A stretch of DNA of 64,000 nt from Algibacter_G agarivorans. GTDB lineage: Bacteria > Bacteroidota > Bacteroidia > Flavobacteriales > Flavobacteriaceae. This document shows, piece after piece, positions 27,035 to 36,349 of this stretch. The DNA is taken from contig NZ_BAABJJ010000038.1 of the NCBI RefSeq assembly GCF_039543245.1, forward strand, positions 11,016 through 75,015. Reading direction: 5' to 3'. Every line of letters starts with the position of its first letter. Positions within the stretch are counted from its first letter, which is position 1. The notes beneath the pieces are model-generated. The model had not been told where the DNA came from and did not search any database. It was given only the letters and a program-made list of their open reading frames with translations. Position numbers and translations under genes: made by a program.

Positions 27035-27060
27035 TTTACTGGCTAAATTTAGCCAGTAAA
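27035..27060. other. Perfect 26-bp palindrome between PL7 and gntR
   Basis: TTTACTGGCTAAA (27035-27047) is immediately followed by its exact reverse complement. It could act as a hairpin ending the PL7 transcript (no T-run follows) or as a protein-binding site for the gntR promoter just downstream. Confidence 0.6.
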
Positions 27061-27099
27061 GTTTAACAAATAAGAAGAAAAAATAGGTTTATGTATTTT

Positions 27100-27134
27100 T
27101 TTGTTACATTTAGCATAAATATTTGGTAAACCAG
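27100..27134 (+). promoter_or_regulatory. gntR promoter region with one operator unit (autoregulation)
   Basis: A single 13-bp unit TTTGGTAAACCAG (27122-27134) overlaps a degenerate -7 box AATATTTG (27118-27125). A TTTG at 27100-27103 is only 14 bases upstream, closer than usual. The unit ends 18 bp before the gntR start, so the regulator probably represses itself. Confidence 0.65.
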
Positions 27135-27152
27135 TTTTTTAAAATAAGACAC

Positions 27153-27857
27153 ATGAAATTAGAAACAATAATAATTAGAGATAATCAAAACATACAAAAT
27201 GCTATAATCGATAAAATTAGAGTATTAATCAATTATAAGAATTTAGAACCTGGAGATAAATTGCCCTCAGAACGAATGTTGTCTGAAAAGTTTGGTGTAA
27301 GTAGAAGTAATATACGAGAAGCTATTCAGAAATTAGAATTTTATGGCATATTAAAATCGATTCCTCAAAGTGGAACTTTTATTGCAAATATTGGAGCCGT
27401 GGCTATTAACGGGATGGTTGATGATATTTTAAGGCTTGAAGATCCAGATTTTAAATCGTTAGTAGAAACAAGAATTTTATTAGAACTTAAAACGGTAAGG
27501 TTAGCAGCATTAAGACGTTCAGAAGATGATTTAGAAAAAATAAAAGAAGCTTTAGATGCCTATGAATCTGTTGCGCTATCTGGTGAAGATGCTGTACAAG
27601 AAGATTTGTTGTTTCATCTTGCTATTGCAAAAGCAAGTGGTAATGCGACTATAAATATGTTTATGTTGTCAATTACGCCACAAATTCTTATTGATTTTGA
27701 AAAATATCATGTCTGTGATACAGATCAAGCTGTTGAAGGCGTTAAGGAGCATACAGAAATTTATGAAGCTATAAAAAACCAAGACCCTAAATTAGCAAAG
27801 CAAAAAATGAAAGATCATTTTAGAGTATTATATCAGTATTGCTATAATGTGAAATAA
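27153..27857 (+). CDS. GntR-family (FadR/UxuR-type, FCD) transcriptional regulator
   Basis: A 234-residue protein from ATG 27153; a TTG at 27123 lies inside the operator and is rejected. The N-terminal winged helix (about 14-80) has EPGDKLPSERMLSEKFGVSRSNIREAIQKLE. The C-terminal FCD domain keeps the four metal-binding positions Asp151, His155, His200 and His222. Members such as UxuR and ExuR sense hexuronates and bind TTGGTnnACCAA-like palindromes, very close to the motif repeated at five promoters here. It is predicted to be the repressor of both loci, relieved by an alginate breakdown intermediate. Confidence 0.92.
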   Translation: MKLETIIIRDNQNIQNAIIDKIRVLINYKNLEPGDKLPSERMLSEKFGVSRSNIREAIQKLEFYGILKSIPQSGTFIANIGAVAINGMVDDILRLEDPDFKSLVETRILLELKTVRLAALRRSEDDLEKIKEALDAYESVALSGEDAVQEDLLFHLAIAKASGNATINMFMLSITPQILIDFEKYHVCDTDQAVEGVKEHTEIYEAIKNQDPKLAKQKMKDHFRVLYQYCYNVK

Positions 27858-27868
27858 AAATAAATGAG

Positions 27869-27906
27869 TTTGAAAAATAAGAAATGCACGCTTTTATTTT
27901 TCAAAA
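27869..27906. terminator. AT-rich hairpin after gntR
   Basis: TTTGAAAAATAA (27869-27880) pairs with TTATTTTTCAAA (27894-27905) without mismatch. It sits 12 bp after the stop, plausible as a transcript end. Confidence 0.5.
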
Positions 27907-28055
27907 GAATAATAAAATATTAGGAGGGAAGAAATTCTACCAATAGTATTTCTTAAAATAAATTTTAAAAAAGAGTAAACAAAATCAATATCTGTATACT
28001 CAATTCATGATTACAAAGTAGTCGTGCATAGATAATAATGAAAAAACATTAAGAC

Positions 28056-29339
28056 ATGAAAATTAAAGGATTACGTTGGTGGATTATTACATTAATTTTT
28101 ATAGCAACCGTTATAAATTATATTGATAGAACGGCTTTTGCATTGTTATGGCCCGAAATGGGAGAGGACTTAGGCATGGATAAGTCTGATTATGCCATTA
28201 TGCTAAACGTATTTATGGCTTGTTACGCCTTAGGGAAATTTGCGTCTGGTAAATTATATGATAAAATAGGTACACGATTAGGTTTTACCGTTTCTATTAT
28301 TATATGGTCTGTGGCATCAGCCTTTCATGCATTTGCTAGAGGAATAATAACGCTTTCTATTTTTAGAGGTTTGTTAGGAATAGGTGAAGCTGGTAACTGG
28401 CCAGGAGCAGTAAAAAGTAATGGCGAATGGTTTCCGATTAAAGAGCGGGCAACAGCGCAAGGTATATTTAATGCTGGCGCGTCTATAGGAAATGTTATAG
28501 CGCCCTTTGTAATTGTTTTCTTGTATACGCAATTTGGATGGAAAACAACATATATAATTTTAGGGGCAGTTGGAATGCTGTGGGTAATTCCATGGTTGTT
28601 CTTAAACAAATCTACACCTGAAAAACACCCATGGGTAACCGAAGAAGAAAGAAGCCTAATAATAGCAGATAGAATAGAAAAGGATGAGCTTATTCATAAT
28701 AAAAAAGTTAAAAGTTTAAGTGTGGCTAAAATATTAAGTTATAAAGAATCCTGGGGCGTATTGTCTTGTCGTTTCTTTATAGAGCCAATTTGGTGGTTTT
28801 TTGCAGGATGGCTGCCAATTTATTTAAATGATAAATTTGGTTTGAGTATTGAGGAAATTGCAGCTACAATGTGGATATCCTATTTAATGGCCGCAGTTGG
28901 CAGTATTCTAGGGGGTATGTTTGCAGGAGAGTTAATGAAAAAGCGTTCTGTAGACTTCTCTAGAAAAGCAACTATTTCCGTAGGAGGTCTTTTAATATTG
29001 ATAGCCTTTGTGTGTATAATTACGTTTGTTGGAGAGAACAACTTTATGACTTTTATTTACTTAGCTGGACTTGCATTATTTGGATTTCAATTTGCAATTG
29101 GTAATATACAAACCATATCGAGCGACCTATTTAGAGGGCCATCTGTAGGTACTTTAGCTGGATTAGCAGGAACCGTAGCAGCAGTATCACCAATGATAAT
29201 GAATTGGTTTGTTGGGCAAATTACAACAAGTTCATACACGCCTGCATTTATTGCCATATGTGTAGCAGTGGTATTAGGGGTTTTATCAATATTTATGTTT
29301 ATAAAAAATATAGGACCAGTAAGAGAAACAACAGAGTAA
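28056..29339 (+). CDS. MFS hexuronate-type transporter
   Basis: A 427-residue membrane protein with about twelve transmembrane helices, of the anion:cation symporter branch (ExuT-like). The N terminus IKGLRWWIITLIFIATVINYIDRTAFALLWP, the motif GIGEAGNWPGAVKSNGEWFP and the loop GKLYDKIGTRLGF are typical. It should carry unsaturated monouronate or DEH across the inner membrane. It is followed 43 bp later by the SDR reductase, so import and reduction are probably co-expressed. No copy of the 13-bp operator is visible directly upstream. Confidence 0.9.
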   Translation: MKIKGLRWWIITLIFIATVINYIDRTAFALLWPEMGEDLGMDKSDYAIMLNVFMACYALGKFASGKLYDKIGTRLGFTVSIIIWSVASAFHAFARGIITLSIFRGLLGIGEAGNWPGAVKSNGEWFPIKERATAQGIFNAGASIGNVIAPFVIVFLYTQFGWKTTYIILGAVGMLWVIPWLFLNKSTPEKHPWVTEEERSLIIADRIEKDELIHNKKVKSLSVAKILSYKESWGVLSCRFFIEPIWWFFAGWLPIYLNDKFGLSIEEIAATMWISYLMAAVGSILGGMFAGELMKKRSVDFSRKATISVGGLLILIAFVCIITFVGENNFMTFIYLAGLALFGFQFAIGNIQTISSDLFRGPSVGTLAGLAGTVAAVSPMIMNWFVGQITTSSYTPAFIAICVAVVLGVLSIFMFIKNIGPVRETTE

Positions 29340-29382
29340 TATTAATAATCAATAATTAAGTAATAAAAATAAATTTATAAAT

Positions 29383-30147
29383 ATGAGCAATTTAAATAGT
29401 AAGGTAGCAGTAATTACAGGAGCTACAGGAGGTATTGGTTTCGAGGTAGCAAAAAGATTAGGTAAAGACGGATACACTGTGGTATTAAACGGTATTGAAG
29501 ACGAAGCAGGAGCTAAAAGAGTTGAAGAGCTTGCTGTAGAAGGAATCACTTCTGAATATTACGGATTCGACGTTACTAAAGAAGAAGAAGTAACTGCAAA
29601 CATCAATAAAATTGGTGAAAAGTACGGTAAAATTGATCTTCTAGTAAATAATGCTGGAGGTTTAGGCGGAAGATCTAGGTTTGAAGGAATGACTACTGAA
29701 TTTTACAGATTTGTAATGGCATTAAACCTTGATTCAACATTTTTTGCATCAAGAGCGGCTATTCCATTTCTTAAAAAGGGTAAAAATGCTTCAATTATCA
29801 ACTACACATCAATTGCAGGTTGGAATGCGGGTGGCCCTGGAGCTGGTATTTATGGAACATCTAAAGCGGGAGTTCATGCCATAACAAGAGCATTGGCAAA
29901 GGATCTTGCTGAATACGGAATTAGAGTAAACGCTGTATCTCCTGGTACTATTGATACGCCATTTCATAAAGAAATTAAATCTACTAAGCCAGAAGTATTC
30001 GCTTCATGGAAGAACAATATTTTATTAGGAAGATTAGGTCAGCCACAAGAAGTAGCTTCTGTTGTTTCATTCTTAGCAAGTGATGATGCTGCTTTTTTAA
30101 CTGCTGAAACTATACAAGTTGGTGGTGGACAAGGTTTAGGGATTTAA
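29383..30147 (+). CDS. SDR-family oxidoreductase, probable DEH reductase
   Basis: A 254-residue classical short-chain dehydrogenase. The cofactor motif TGATGGIG is at residues 12-19, NNAGG at 89-93, catalytic Ser143, Tyr157 and Lys161 lie in TSIAGWNAGG...YGTSKAG, and PGTIDTPF follows. In alginate degraders an SDR enzyme reduces DEH to 2-keto-3-deoxygluconate (KDG) with NAD(P)H; that role is inferred from the locus. It is the last gene of the alginate group, closed by a terminator at 30173. Confidence 0.9.
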   Translation: MSNLNSKVAVITGATGGIGFEVAKRLGKDGYTVVLNGIEDEAGAKRVEELAVEGITSEYYGFDVTKEEEVTANINKIGEKYGKIDLLVNNAGGLGGRSRFEGMTTEFYRFVMALNLDSTFFASRAAIPFLKKGKNASIINYTSIAGWNAGGPGAGIYGTSKAGVHAITRALAKDLAEYGIRVNAVSPGTIDTPFHKEIKSTKPEVFASWKNNILLGRLGQPQEVASVVSFLASDDAAFLTAETIQVGGGQGLGI

Positions 30148-30172
30148 ATATTTTTTATAATTTTTATAAACT

Positions 30173-30210
30173 GCCGTTTTGTATATATTACAAAACGGCT
30201 TTTGTGTTTT
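30173..30210 (+). terminator. Rho-independent terminator after the SDR gene
   Basis: A perfect 11-bp stem GCCGTTTTGTA/TACAAAACGGC (30173-30183 and 30189-30199) with loop TATAT, followed by TTTTGTGTTTT. Confidence 0.92.
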
Positions 30211-30494
30211 ATAAAAAGTAAATAGGATTTATACCAGTAATATCAATTGGCAAATGGTGTTATTAATTAGTGTTTCCGTCCAAACACTAATTATCGGCAG
30301 TTTAATAATATCGGTCTCAATTTCAGTGAGATTATTACTATTTATTGAAAGTTAATTTGATTTTTGTCATGTACTAAACATATTCAGTGCAATAATTAGA
30401 ACAATTACACCCCTGATTCAGGACTCTAGAATACCAAGTAAAAACTATATTTACAAAATACATTTTGTAATCCCTTAAAAATAATTAGTATCTA
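30211..30494. other. Intergenic region with three inverted repeats
   Basis: No gene. It contains AATTAGTGTTT/AAACACTAATT (30265-30275 and 30282-30292), a smaller TCTCA/TGAGA hairpin near 30315-30332, and TTACAAAAT/ATTTTGTAA (30451-30459 and 30462-30470), the last only 25 bp before the beta-helix gene. The 13-bp operator motif is absent. Confidence 0.55.
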
Positions 30495-32174
30495 ATGCTA
30501 TACTTTTACCACCCACGTATTATACCAGTATTGTTCTTGTTTTTTGTAAGTGTAACTTCTGTTTTAGGACAACAATTACCAGAAATACTTCAAAATAAAT
30601 CTGTAAACGATTCCAATTATCTTCCAGATTTCAGTTTTGCAGGCTATCATAATGGAGAAAAAAACAGCCCCATGAACTTTGGGAAAGTTATAAATGCATT
30701 TGATTATGGTGTGATAGCAAATGACGGATTAGACGATTCTAAAGCATTGAAAAAAGCGATTGAAGAAACGTCAAAGATTCAAGGAAAAGTCACATTACAA
30801 CTACCATCTGGACGACTTATTTTAAGTGATATTCTGTATTTAGAACGCAGTCATTTTGTATTACGAGGTGCAGGAACAGGCCCTAATGGAACAGAGATTT
30901 ATTGTCCTAGACCTTTAATGTATGCCGAGAACCCAGAGGTATTGCAGGAGCTTCGTGAGTATTTGTTAGAATTTGACAAGCGACAAGGAGAGAAGGAAAA
31001 CAATATTGATTTGCCGTTTTCGCAGTATGCTTGGGCTGGAGGATTTATCTGGACAAAAGTGCCTGGTGTTCGTGTAAAATCATACCTTCAGAAATATGAA
31101 AAACCGTATGATGTGGTTGCTAAAGTTTTAAATGGAAAGCGAGGTGCATTAAGTTTTAAGGTTTCCGAAGTAAAAAATGTAAAGGTTGGAGATGTAGTGG
31201 AATTACAAATTTTCAATAAAGATGGTGAAAAAGGAAAAATAATCGACGATTTATACAAAAATCAAGAGGTTCAAGTGGGGTCTCATCATTGGAGTTTCCC
31301 AGACTTACCATTAGTAAAGCAGCAAGTAAGGATTTCTGAAATTTCAGGAAACATGGTAACGATTAATAGTCCACTCACGATAGATATAAAATCAAGTTAC
31401 AAAGCGCAATTAGTTATTTGGCAGCATTTGGAAGAATTAGGTATTGAACATTTAAAAATCACTTTCCCGAAGTCGCCACGAGTAGCACATCATGTAGAGC
31501 CTGGTTTTAATGGCATTTATTTAACACGCGTTTTTAACAGTTGGGTGAATAATGTGGTTATTGAAAATGCTGATAGTGGTATTTTAAGTGAAGAAATAGC
31601 GAATGTTACTATTAAAAATGTGACCACCAAAGGCGAGAATTTTGCGCATTATACCGTAATGATGCAGGGTACTTATAATGTGTTGGCTCAAGGTATAAAA
31701 GTTTATAATAAAGCGGTACATCCTTTAAGCTTTAATACGTTTGCTACAAAGAGTGTGTATTTAGATTGCGAGGTTTTTGTTGATCCTATTTTAGACCAAC
31801 ATTCTGGTGCGAATCATCAAAATTTGTTTGATAATATTAAAGTTCATTTAACACCAAATCCAGATAGAAGTTACCCGTTATTTACTGGAGGCGGTGCCGG
31901 TTACTGGAAACCATCACATGGTGCATATAGTACGTTTTGGAACATTCATGTTGATGTTTTAGAAGGTTTAGGTAAAACGGAACCTGTGCTTTTAAATGGT
32001 ATGAAAGATGGACCTTATGCAAGAATTATTGGTGTTAACGGAAATCATAATTTGGATGTAAACTATGAGCCTATGGCACATATCGAATCCGTTAATAAAC
32101 CTACAGAAGCTGTACCTTCATTGTATAGATACCAATTGAAAAACCGATTGAAAAACCGATTGAAAAACCAATGA
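30495..32174 (+). CDS. Secreted beta-helix protein (pectate-lyase-superfamily-like)
   Basis: A 559-residue protein with a signal peptide ending near residue 25 (SVTSVLGQQ). The opening of the fold, AFDYGVIANDGLDDSKALKKAIEE (about 68-92) followed by VTLQLPSGRLILSD, is typical of pectate_lyase_3/GH28-related beta-helices. Later repeats (NVVIENADSGILSEEIANVTIKNVTTKG) form helix coils. I recognise no named PL or GH family. It lies next to the second locus and may be a lyase or hydrolase for its substrate. The last 12 residues are LKNRLKNRLKNQ, encoded by three 12-bp repeats resembling the locus operator. Confidence 0.75.
   Translation: MLYFYHPRIIPVLFLFFVSVTSVLGQQLPEILQNKSVNDSNYLPDFSFAGYHNGEKNSPMNFGKVINAFDYGVIANDGLDDSKALKKAIEETSKIQGKVTLQLPSGRLILSDILYLERSHFVLRGAGTGPNGTEIYCPRPLMYAENPEVLQELREYLLEFDKRQGEKENNIDLPFSQYAWAGGFIWTKVPGVRVKSYLQKYEKPYDVVAKVLNGKRGALSFKVSEVKNVKVGDVVELQIFNKDGEKGKIIDDLYKNQEVQVGSHHWSFPDLPLVKQQVRISEISGNMVTINSPLTIDIKSSYKAQLVIWQHLEELGIEHLKITFPKSPRVAHHVEPGFNGIYLTRVFNSWVNNVVIENADSGILSEEIANVTIKNVTTKGENFAHYTVMMQGTYNVLAQGIKVYNKAVHPLSFNTFATKSVYLDCEVFVDPILDQHSGANHQNLFDNIKVHLTPNPDRSYPLFTGGGAGYWKPSHGAYSTFWNIHVDVLEGLGKTEPVLLNGMKDGPYARIIGVNGNHNLDVNYEPMAHIESVNKPTEAVPSLYRYQLKNRLKNRLKNQ
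32136..32171 (+). repeat. Three tandem 12-bp operator-like repeats in the gene 3' end
   Basis: TTGAAAAACCGA, TTGAAAAACCGA and TTGAAAAACCAA in direct succession, ending one base before the TGA. The third copy matches 12 bases of the operator unit at 8454-8466. The period is 12, keeping the frame, against 13 at the promoters. It lies 63 bp before the hybrid sensor gene. Confidence 0.7.
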
Positions 32175-32233
32175 TTCCTTAATTCTATGTTTAATCTTTA
32201 TTACCTTGCTGTGGTTAAATTCTAATAATTTCA

Positions 32234-35200
32234 ATGTTTAGACGTCTTACTTTGTTATTTGTTTTTTGCTTTGTATTTCTGGGTTTTTCACAAACAAAGA
32301 CTTATCAATTTGCACATTTATCTACTGCTGAAGGTTTATCTCAAAGTTCGGCTATTGCCATTCATCAAGATAACTTGGGGCAAATTTGGATAGGTACCCG
32401 AGATGGGTTAAATAAATATGACGGTAACAAGTTCACAGTTTATAGAACCGAAGTTGATAATCCAGCATCAATAAGCAATAATGATATTCTTGCCATTCAA
32501 CAAGATAAAGATGGTTTTATTTGGGTTGGCACATACAATGGACTCAATAAATATAATCCAAAAACCAATATTTTCAAACGCTATTTTCATAATCAAGAAA
32601 AGACATCTTTGAGCAATAATACCGTATTGACCATTAAGCAACTGTCCAATGGTACCATATGGATTGGAACGTCTAACGGGCTATCGGTTTATGATAAATC
32701 TACAGATTCATTTAAGAATTTCTTAAAAAACGATTATGTTTTATCCATTCTTGAAACTCAAAATGCATCAATTTTTATAGGAACAACAACAGGAGTAAGA
32801 ACACTAAGAGATAGAGAGAATGATAATTTTCAATTTAAAACCAGTATAGGAAGTGAGGCCTTGCATGTTCAGGATTTAGTCGAAAACCCAAAGGGAGACT
32901 TATTGTTGGCAACTAAAGATATGAGTGTTTTGGAATATAACCCGAAAACAGAAAAGATATCCCCTTATTTTTCTGCAGAAGCTTTAAATGGTAATAATAA
33001 AAATGTAAGACAATTGCTTTTTGATGATAACAATCAATTATGGCTTGGTACTTATAACGGGCTTCAGATTGCAAATAAAAGTAGAGATATAACATTGTTA
33101 ACTAACAATATTGCTGATTCTAAAAGTTTAAGCAAGAACTCCATAAAATCCTTATTTAAGGATGAAAAAGGTTCTGTCTGGATAGGTACTTATTACGGAG
33201 GGGTGAATATTTGGGACCAATCCAATGTGAATTTTGTAAGTATCACACAAAACCCTGATAAAACAGGATTAAGTTATAATGTAGTGAGTTCCATTGAAAA
33301 TTATAAAGATGCTATTTTCTTCGGAACCGAAGGTGGGGGGATTACAGTTCTTGATAAAAGGGATAATGCCTATCAATACATTAATAAGGGAAATACGCCT
33401 CAACTTTCTGATAACAATATTAAATCGTTGATGTTGTCCAAAAATGATAAACTATGGATTGGAACATTTAATAGTGGTATAACGGTTTATAATCCTAAGT
33501 CACTGAGTTTTGATACATCTATGTTATCTGAAAACCTTAAGGATTATTTAAACAATGTTGGGGTATATGCCATAAAACAGGACCAGGAGCAAAATATGTG
33601 GTTGGGTACTTTTGGCAAAGGATTAGTAAAATATAATGTTAATACCAAAGCTGTTCAAATTTTTGGTTTTAATGAAGACGGGTACAATTCTTTATCAAGC
33701 AATTTAGTCCGTGCTTTGGAAATTGATGCGGAACAAAACGTTTGGGTTGGCGCGGAAAAAGGACTTAACAAAATAGATATAAACGGAAAGGTTACCAATT
33801 ATTTTTATGATTTTGCCCTTCAGTATGGTGATGATGTTCTGACTGTTTTTGAAGATTCCAATAAACAAATTTGGGTTGGTACAAAAGCAAAAGGCCTTTT
33901 TGTATTTCAGGACTCAGATTTTAAGTCTATAAAATTGTCAGTTGATAATAAAATGATTTCAGCGGTTCGCAGTATACTTGAAGATGCCTCTAAAAACCTT
34001 TGGATAAGTACAAATCAAGGCTTAGTGAAATTCAATATTAAAACAAAAAACACCACGTTTTTCAATCAAAAGGAAGGTCTTATAAGTAATGAGTTCAATG
34101 ATAATGCAAGTTTGAAAACGGGGACGGCAGAATTTTATTTTGGGAGCCCGGCTGGTGTTACTTATTTTGATTCTGAAAAGTTAACAACTAACAGATATGC
34201 TCCACAAGTTATTATAACAGATTTTAAAATCAAGAATAAATCTGTGGTTTTAAGTGATGAGGATGCCGTTTTAGAAAAAACCATTCCGTTTACGGAGTCA
34301 TTAAAGTTATCTTATGACCAAGGTAATTTTAGCGTGTCTTTTGCAATGCCAAATTTTATTAATTCTAATAACAACCATTATCAATACCGTCTAAAAGGGC
34401 TTGAAAAGGAATGGGTTTTAACTACAGGTAGTACCGCTTCATATACCATTCAAAATCCAGGAGATTATATTTTTGAAGTCAAAGGAGCTAATAGTGATAA
34501 TGTATGGAATACTAATGCAACACAATTAAAAATTCAATTAAACCCGGCACCATGGCGGAGTTGGTGGGCATTTTTATTGTATGGATTGGTGATTTTGACA
34601 GCGCTGTATTTTTTAATGACCATTTTGAAATCGAAAACAAAACTTCGACACGAATTAGAATTAGAACATATTGAAACCGAAAGAACCAAAGAAGTAAACA
34701 AAGCAAAACTAGAATTCTTCACTAATATTTCCCATGAGTTCAGAACACCTTTGGCCTTGATTTTGGGACCATTGCATCAAATACTTGAAGGGTATAAAGG
34801 TAGTAGCGGTATGTATAAAAAACTATTGGTGGTAGAAAGTAGCGCCAATCATTTACTAAAACTTATCAATCGTCTGATGGATTTTAGGAAGCTGGAAAAT
34901 AATCTTTTTAAGTTGGAAGCAGCTGAAGGAAATATTGTTAAGTTTTTAAAAGAGATTTATCTATCCTTTAGTGAATTTGCTAAAGATGGCGATTATGATT
35001 ATGGTTTTCATACCACAGATGAAGAGATTTTGGTCTATTACGACCGATACAAATTAGAGCGTGTGTTTTATAATTTGATTTCAAATGCGTTTAGGTACAC
35101 TCCAAAAAATGGAAAAATAGCTATTAGGGTTACGCAGGAAAATGGAAAAATAATAATTCGAGTAGAAGATTCTGGAGTAGGTGTTGCCGAAGAATATCAA

Positions 35201-36283
35201 GATAAGATTTTTGAGCGTTTCTTTGAAGTTGCAGTAAATAATAAGCCAGATAACAATTATAACAAAGGGACTGGCATCGGACTTTCCATAGCAAAAAATA
35301 TTGTCAATTTACACAAAGGAGAAATCAGTGTGAGTAAAAATGATAATGCCCAAGGTTCTGTTTTTTCGGTAATACTTCCTTTGGGGCATGAACATTTAAC
35401 GGAAGACGAAATTATAAAAGATTTCAAGTTTAGCGATGATGTATCTCAATACGTAACACAATTAGAGGAACCCTTTGTTATTCTTGAAGATGATATAGCA
35501 GCGGAAATACCTGCCGAAGAAAAGTTAACGATTCTTTTAGTAGAAGATAATAAACCACTTAGGAAATTTATGCGTGGTCTGTTAAAAGATGATTATAATA
35601 TTCTTGAAGCAGAAAACGGCAAAGTAGCCTTTAAAATTGCTAAAAAAGAAGCGCCAGATTTAATTGTTAGCGATGTGGTTATGCCGGTAATGGCAGGAAC
35701 AGAATTATGCTCTGTATTAAAACAAGATTTGCAAACCAGCCACATTCCTATTGTGTTGTTAACATCGCGTTCATCATTAGTATATAAATTGGAAGGCTTG
35801 GAAAGTGGGGCAGATGATTACATTAGTAAACCCTTTAATGTAAAAGAATTTAAATTTCGTATTAAGAATTTGTTAGATGCGAGTTTTAGATTAAAGGAAA
35901 AATTTTCATCAAATGACCCATTGCAGCCAAATGAAGTTATTATTTCTTCGTATGATGAGAAACTTTATAAAAATGCACTTCAAATTGTTGAAGACAATAT
36001 AGGTAATGAAGAATTTGATATTCCGTATTTCTGTTCAGAATTAGGAGTAAGCAGAACCATGTTGTTTACCAAAACAAAAGCCTGGTCAAATTTTACACCA
36101 AATGGTTTCATTCAGCATTTTAGAATGCGGCGTGCCGCCCAATTATTAGAACAGGGAAAAATAAACATCTCAGAGGTAAGCAATAAAGTTGGTTTTAAGA
36201 ACCCAAAGTATTTCAGCAAGTGTTTTCAAAAGAAATTTGGTGAAACCCCAACACAGTATGCTAATAAATTTTTTGATTATTAG
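32234..36283 (+). CDS. Hybrid two-component system regulator (HTCS)
   Basis: A 1349-residue single-chain sensor and transcription factor. Signal peptide, then two seven-bladed Reg_prop beta-propellers (about 25-690, many 'IWIGT..GLNKY' repeats), a Y_Y_Y domain (about 700-770), a transmembrane helix (about 777-798), HisKA with His834 in NISHEFRTPLALILGP, HATPase_c (about 930-1050), a receiver with Asp1147 (DLIVSDVVMP), and a C-terminal AraC-type helix-turn-helix (about 1250-1345). HTCS proteins bind a glycan fragment in the periplasm and activate the adjacent SusCD genes. This one faces SusC2 395 bp downstream, so it should sense that locus's substrate. Confidence 0.96.
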   Translation: MFRRLTLLFVFCFVFLGFSQTKTYQFAHLSTAEGLSQSSAIAIHQDNLGQIWIGTRDGLNKYDGNKFTVYRTEVDNPASISNNDILAIQQDKDGFIWVGTYNGLNKYNPKTNIFKRYFHNQEKTSLSNNTVLTIKQLSNGTIWIGTSNGLSVYDKSTDSFKNFLKNDYVLSILETQNASIFIGTTTGVRTLRDRENDNFQFKTSIGSEALHVQDLVENPKGDLLLATKDMSVLEYNPKTEKISPYFSAEALNGNNKNVRQLLFDDNNQLWLGTYNGLQIANKSRDITLLTNNIADSKSLSKNSIKSLFKDEKGSVWIGTYYGGVNIWDQSNVNFVSITQNPDKTGLSYNVVSSIENYKDAIFFGTEGGGITVLDKRDNAYQYINKGNTPQLSDNNIKSLMLSKNDKLWIGTFNSGITVYNPKSLSFDTSMLSENLKDYLNNVGVYAIKQDQEQNMWLGTFGKGLVKYNVNTKAVQIFGFNEDGYNSLSSNLVRALEIDAEQNVWVGAEKGLNKIDINGKVTNYFYDFALQYGDDVLTVFEDSNKQIWVGTKAKGLFVFQDSDFKSIKLSVDNKMISAVRSILEDASKNLWISTNQGLVKFNIKTKNTTFFNQKEGLISNEFNDNASLKTGTAEFYFGSPAGVTYFDSEKLTTNRYAPQVIITDFKIKNKSVVLSDEDAVLEKTIPFTESLKLSYDQGNFSVSFAMPNFINSNNNHYQYRLKGLEKEWVLTTGSTASYTIQNPGDYIFEVKGANSDNVWNTNATQLKIQLNPAPWRSWWAFLLYGLVILTALYFLMTILKSKTKLRHELELEHIETERTKEVNKAKLEFFTNISHEFRTPLALILGPLHQILEGYKGSSGMYKKLLVVESSANHLLKLINRLMDFRKLENNLFKLEAAEGNIVKFLKEIYLSFSEFAKDGDYDYGFHTTDEEILVYYDRYKLERVFYNLISNAFRYTPKNGKIAIRVTQENGKIIIRVEDSGVGVAEEYQDKIFERFFEVAVNNKPDNNYNKGTGIGLSIAKNIVNLHKGEISVSKNDNAQGSVFSVILPLGHEHLTEDEIIKDFKFSDDVSQYVTQLEEPFVILEDDIAAEIPAEEKLTILLVEDNKPLRKFMRGLLKDDYNILEAENGKVAFKIAKKEAPDLIVSDVVMPVMAGTELCSVLKQDLQTSHIPIVLLTSRSSLVYKLEGLESGADDYISKPFNVKEFKFRIKNLLDASFRLKEKFSSNDPLQPNEVIISSYDEKLYKNALQIVEDNIGNEEFDIPYFCSELGVSRTMLFTKTKAWSNFTPNGFIQHFRMRRAAQLLEQGKINISEVSNKVGFKNPKYFSKCFQKKFGETPTQYANKFFDY

Positions 36284-36349
36284 TAACTCCATTATATATC
36301 TTCTTAATAATTAAGGGTAAAAAAATCCCTACTCTAAATAGAACCGTGT

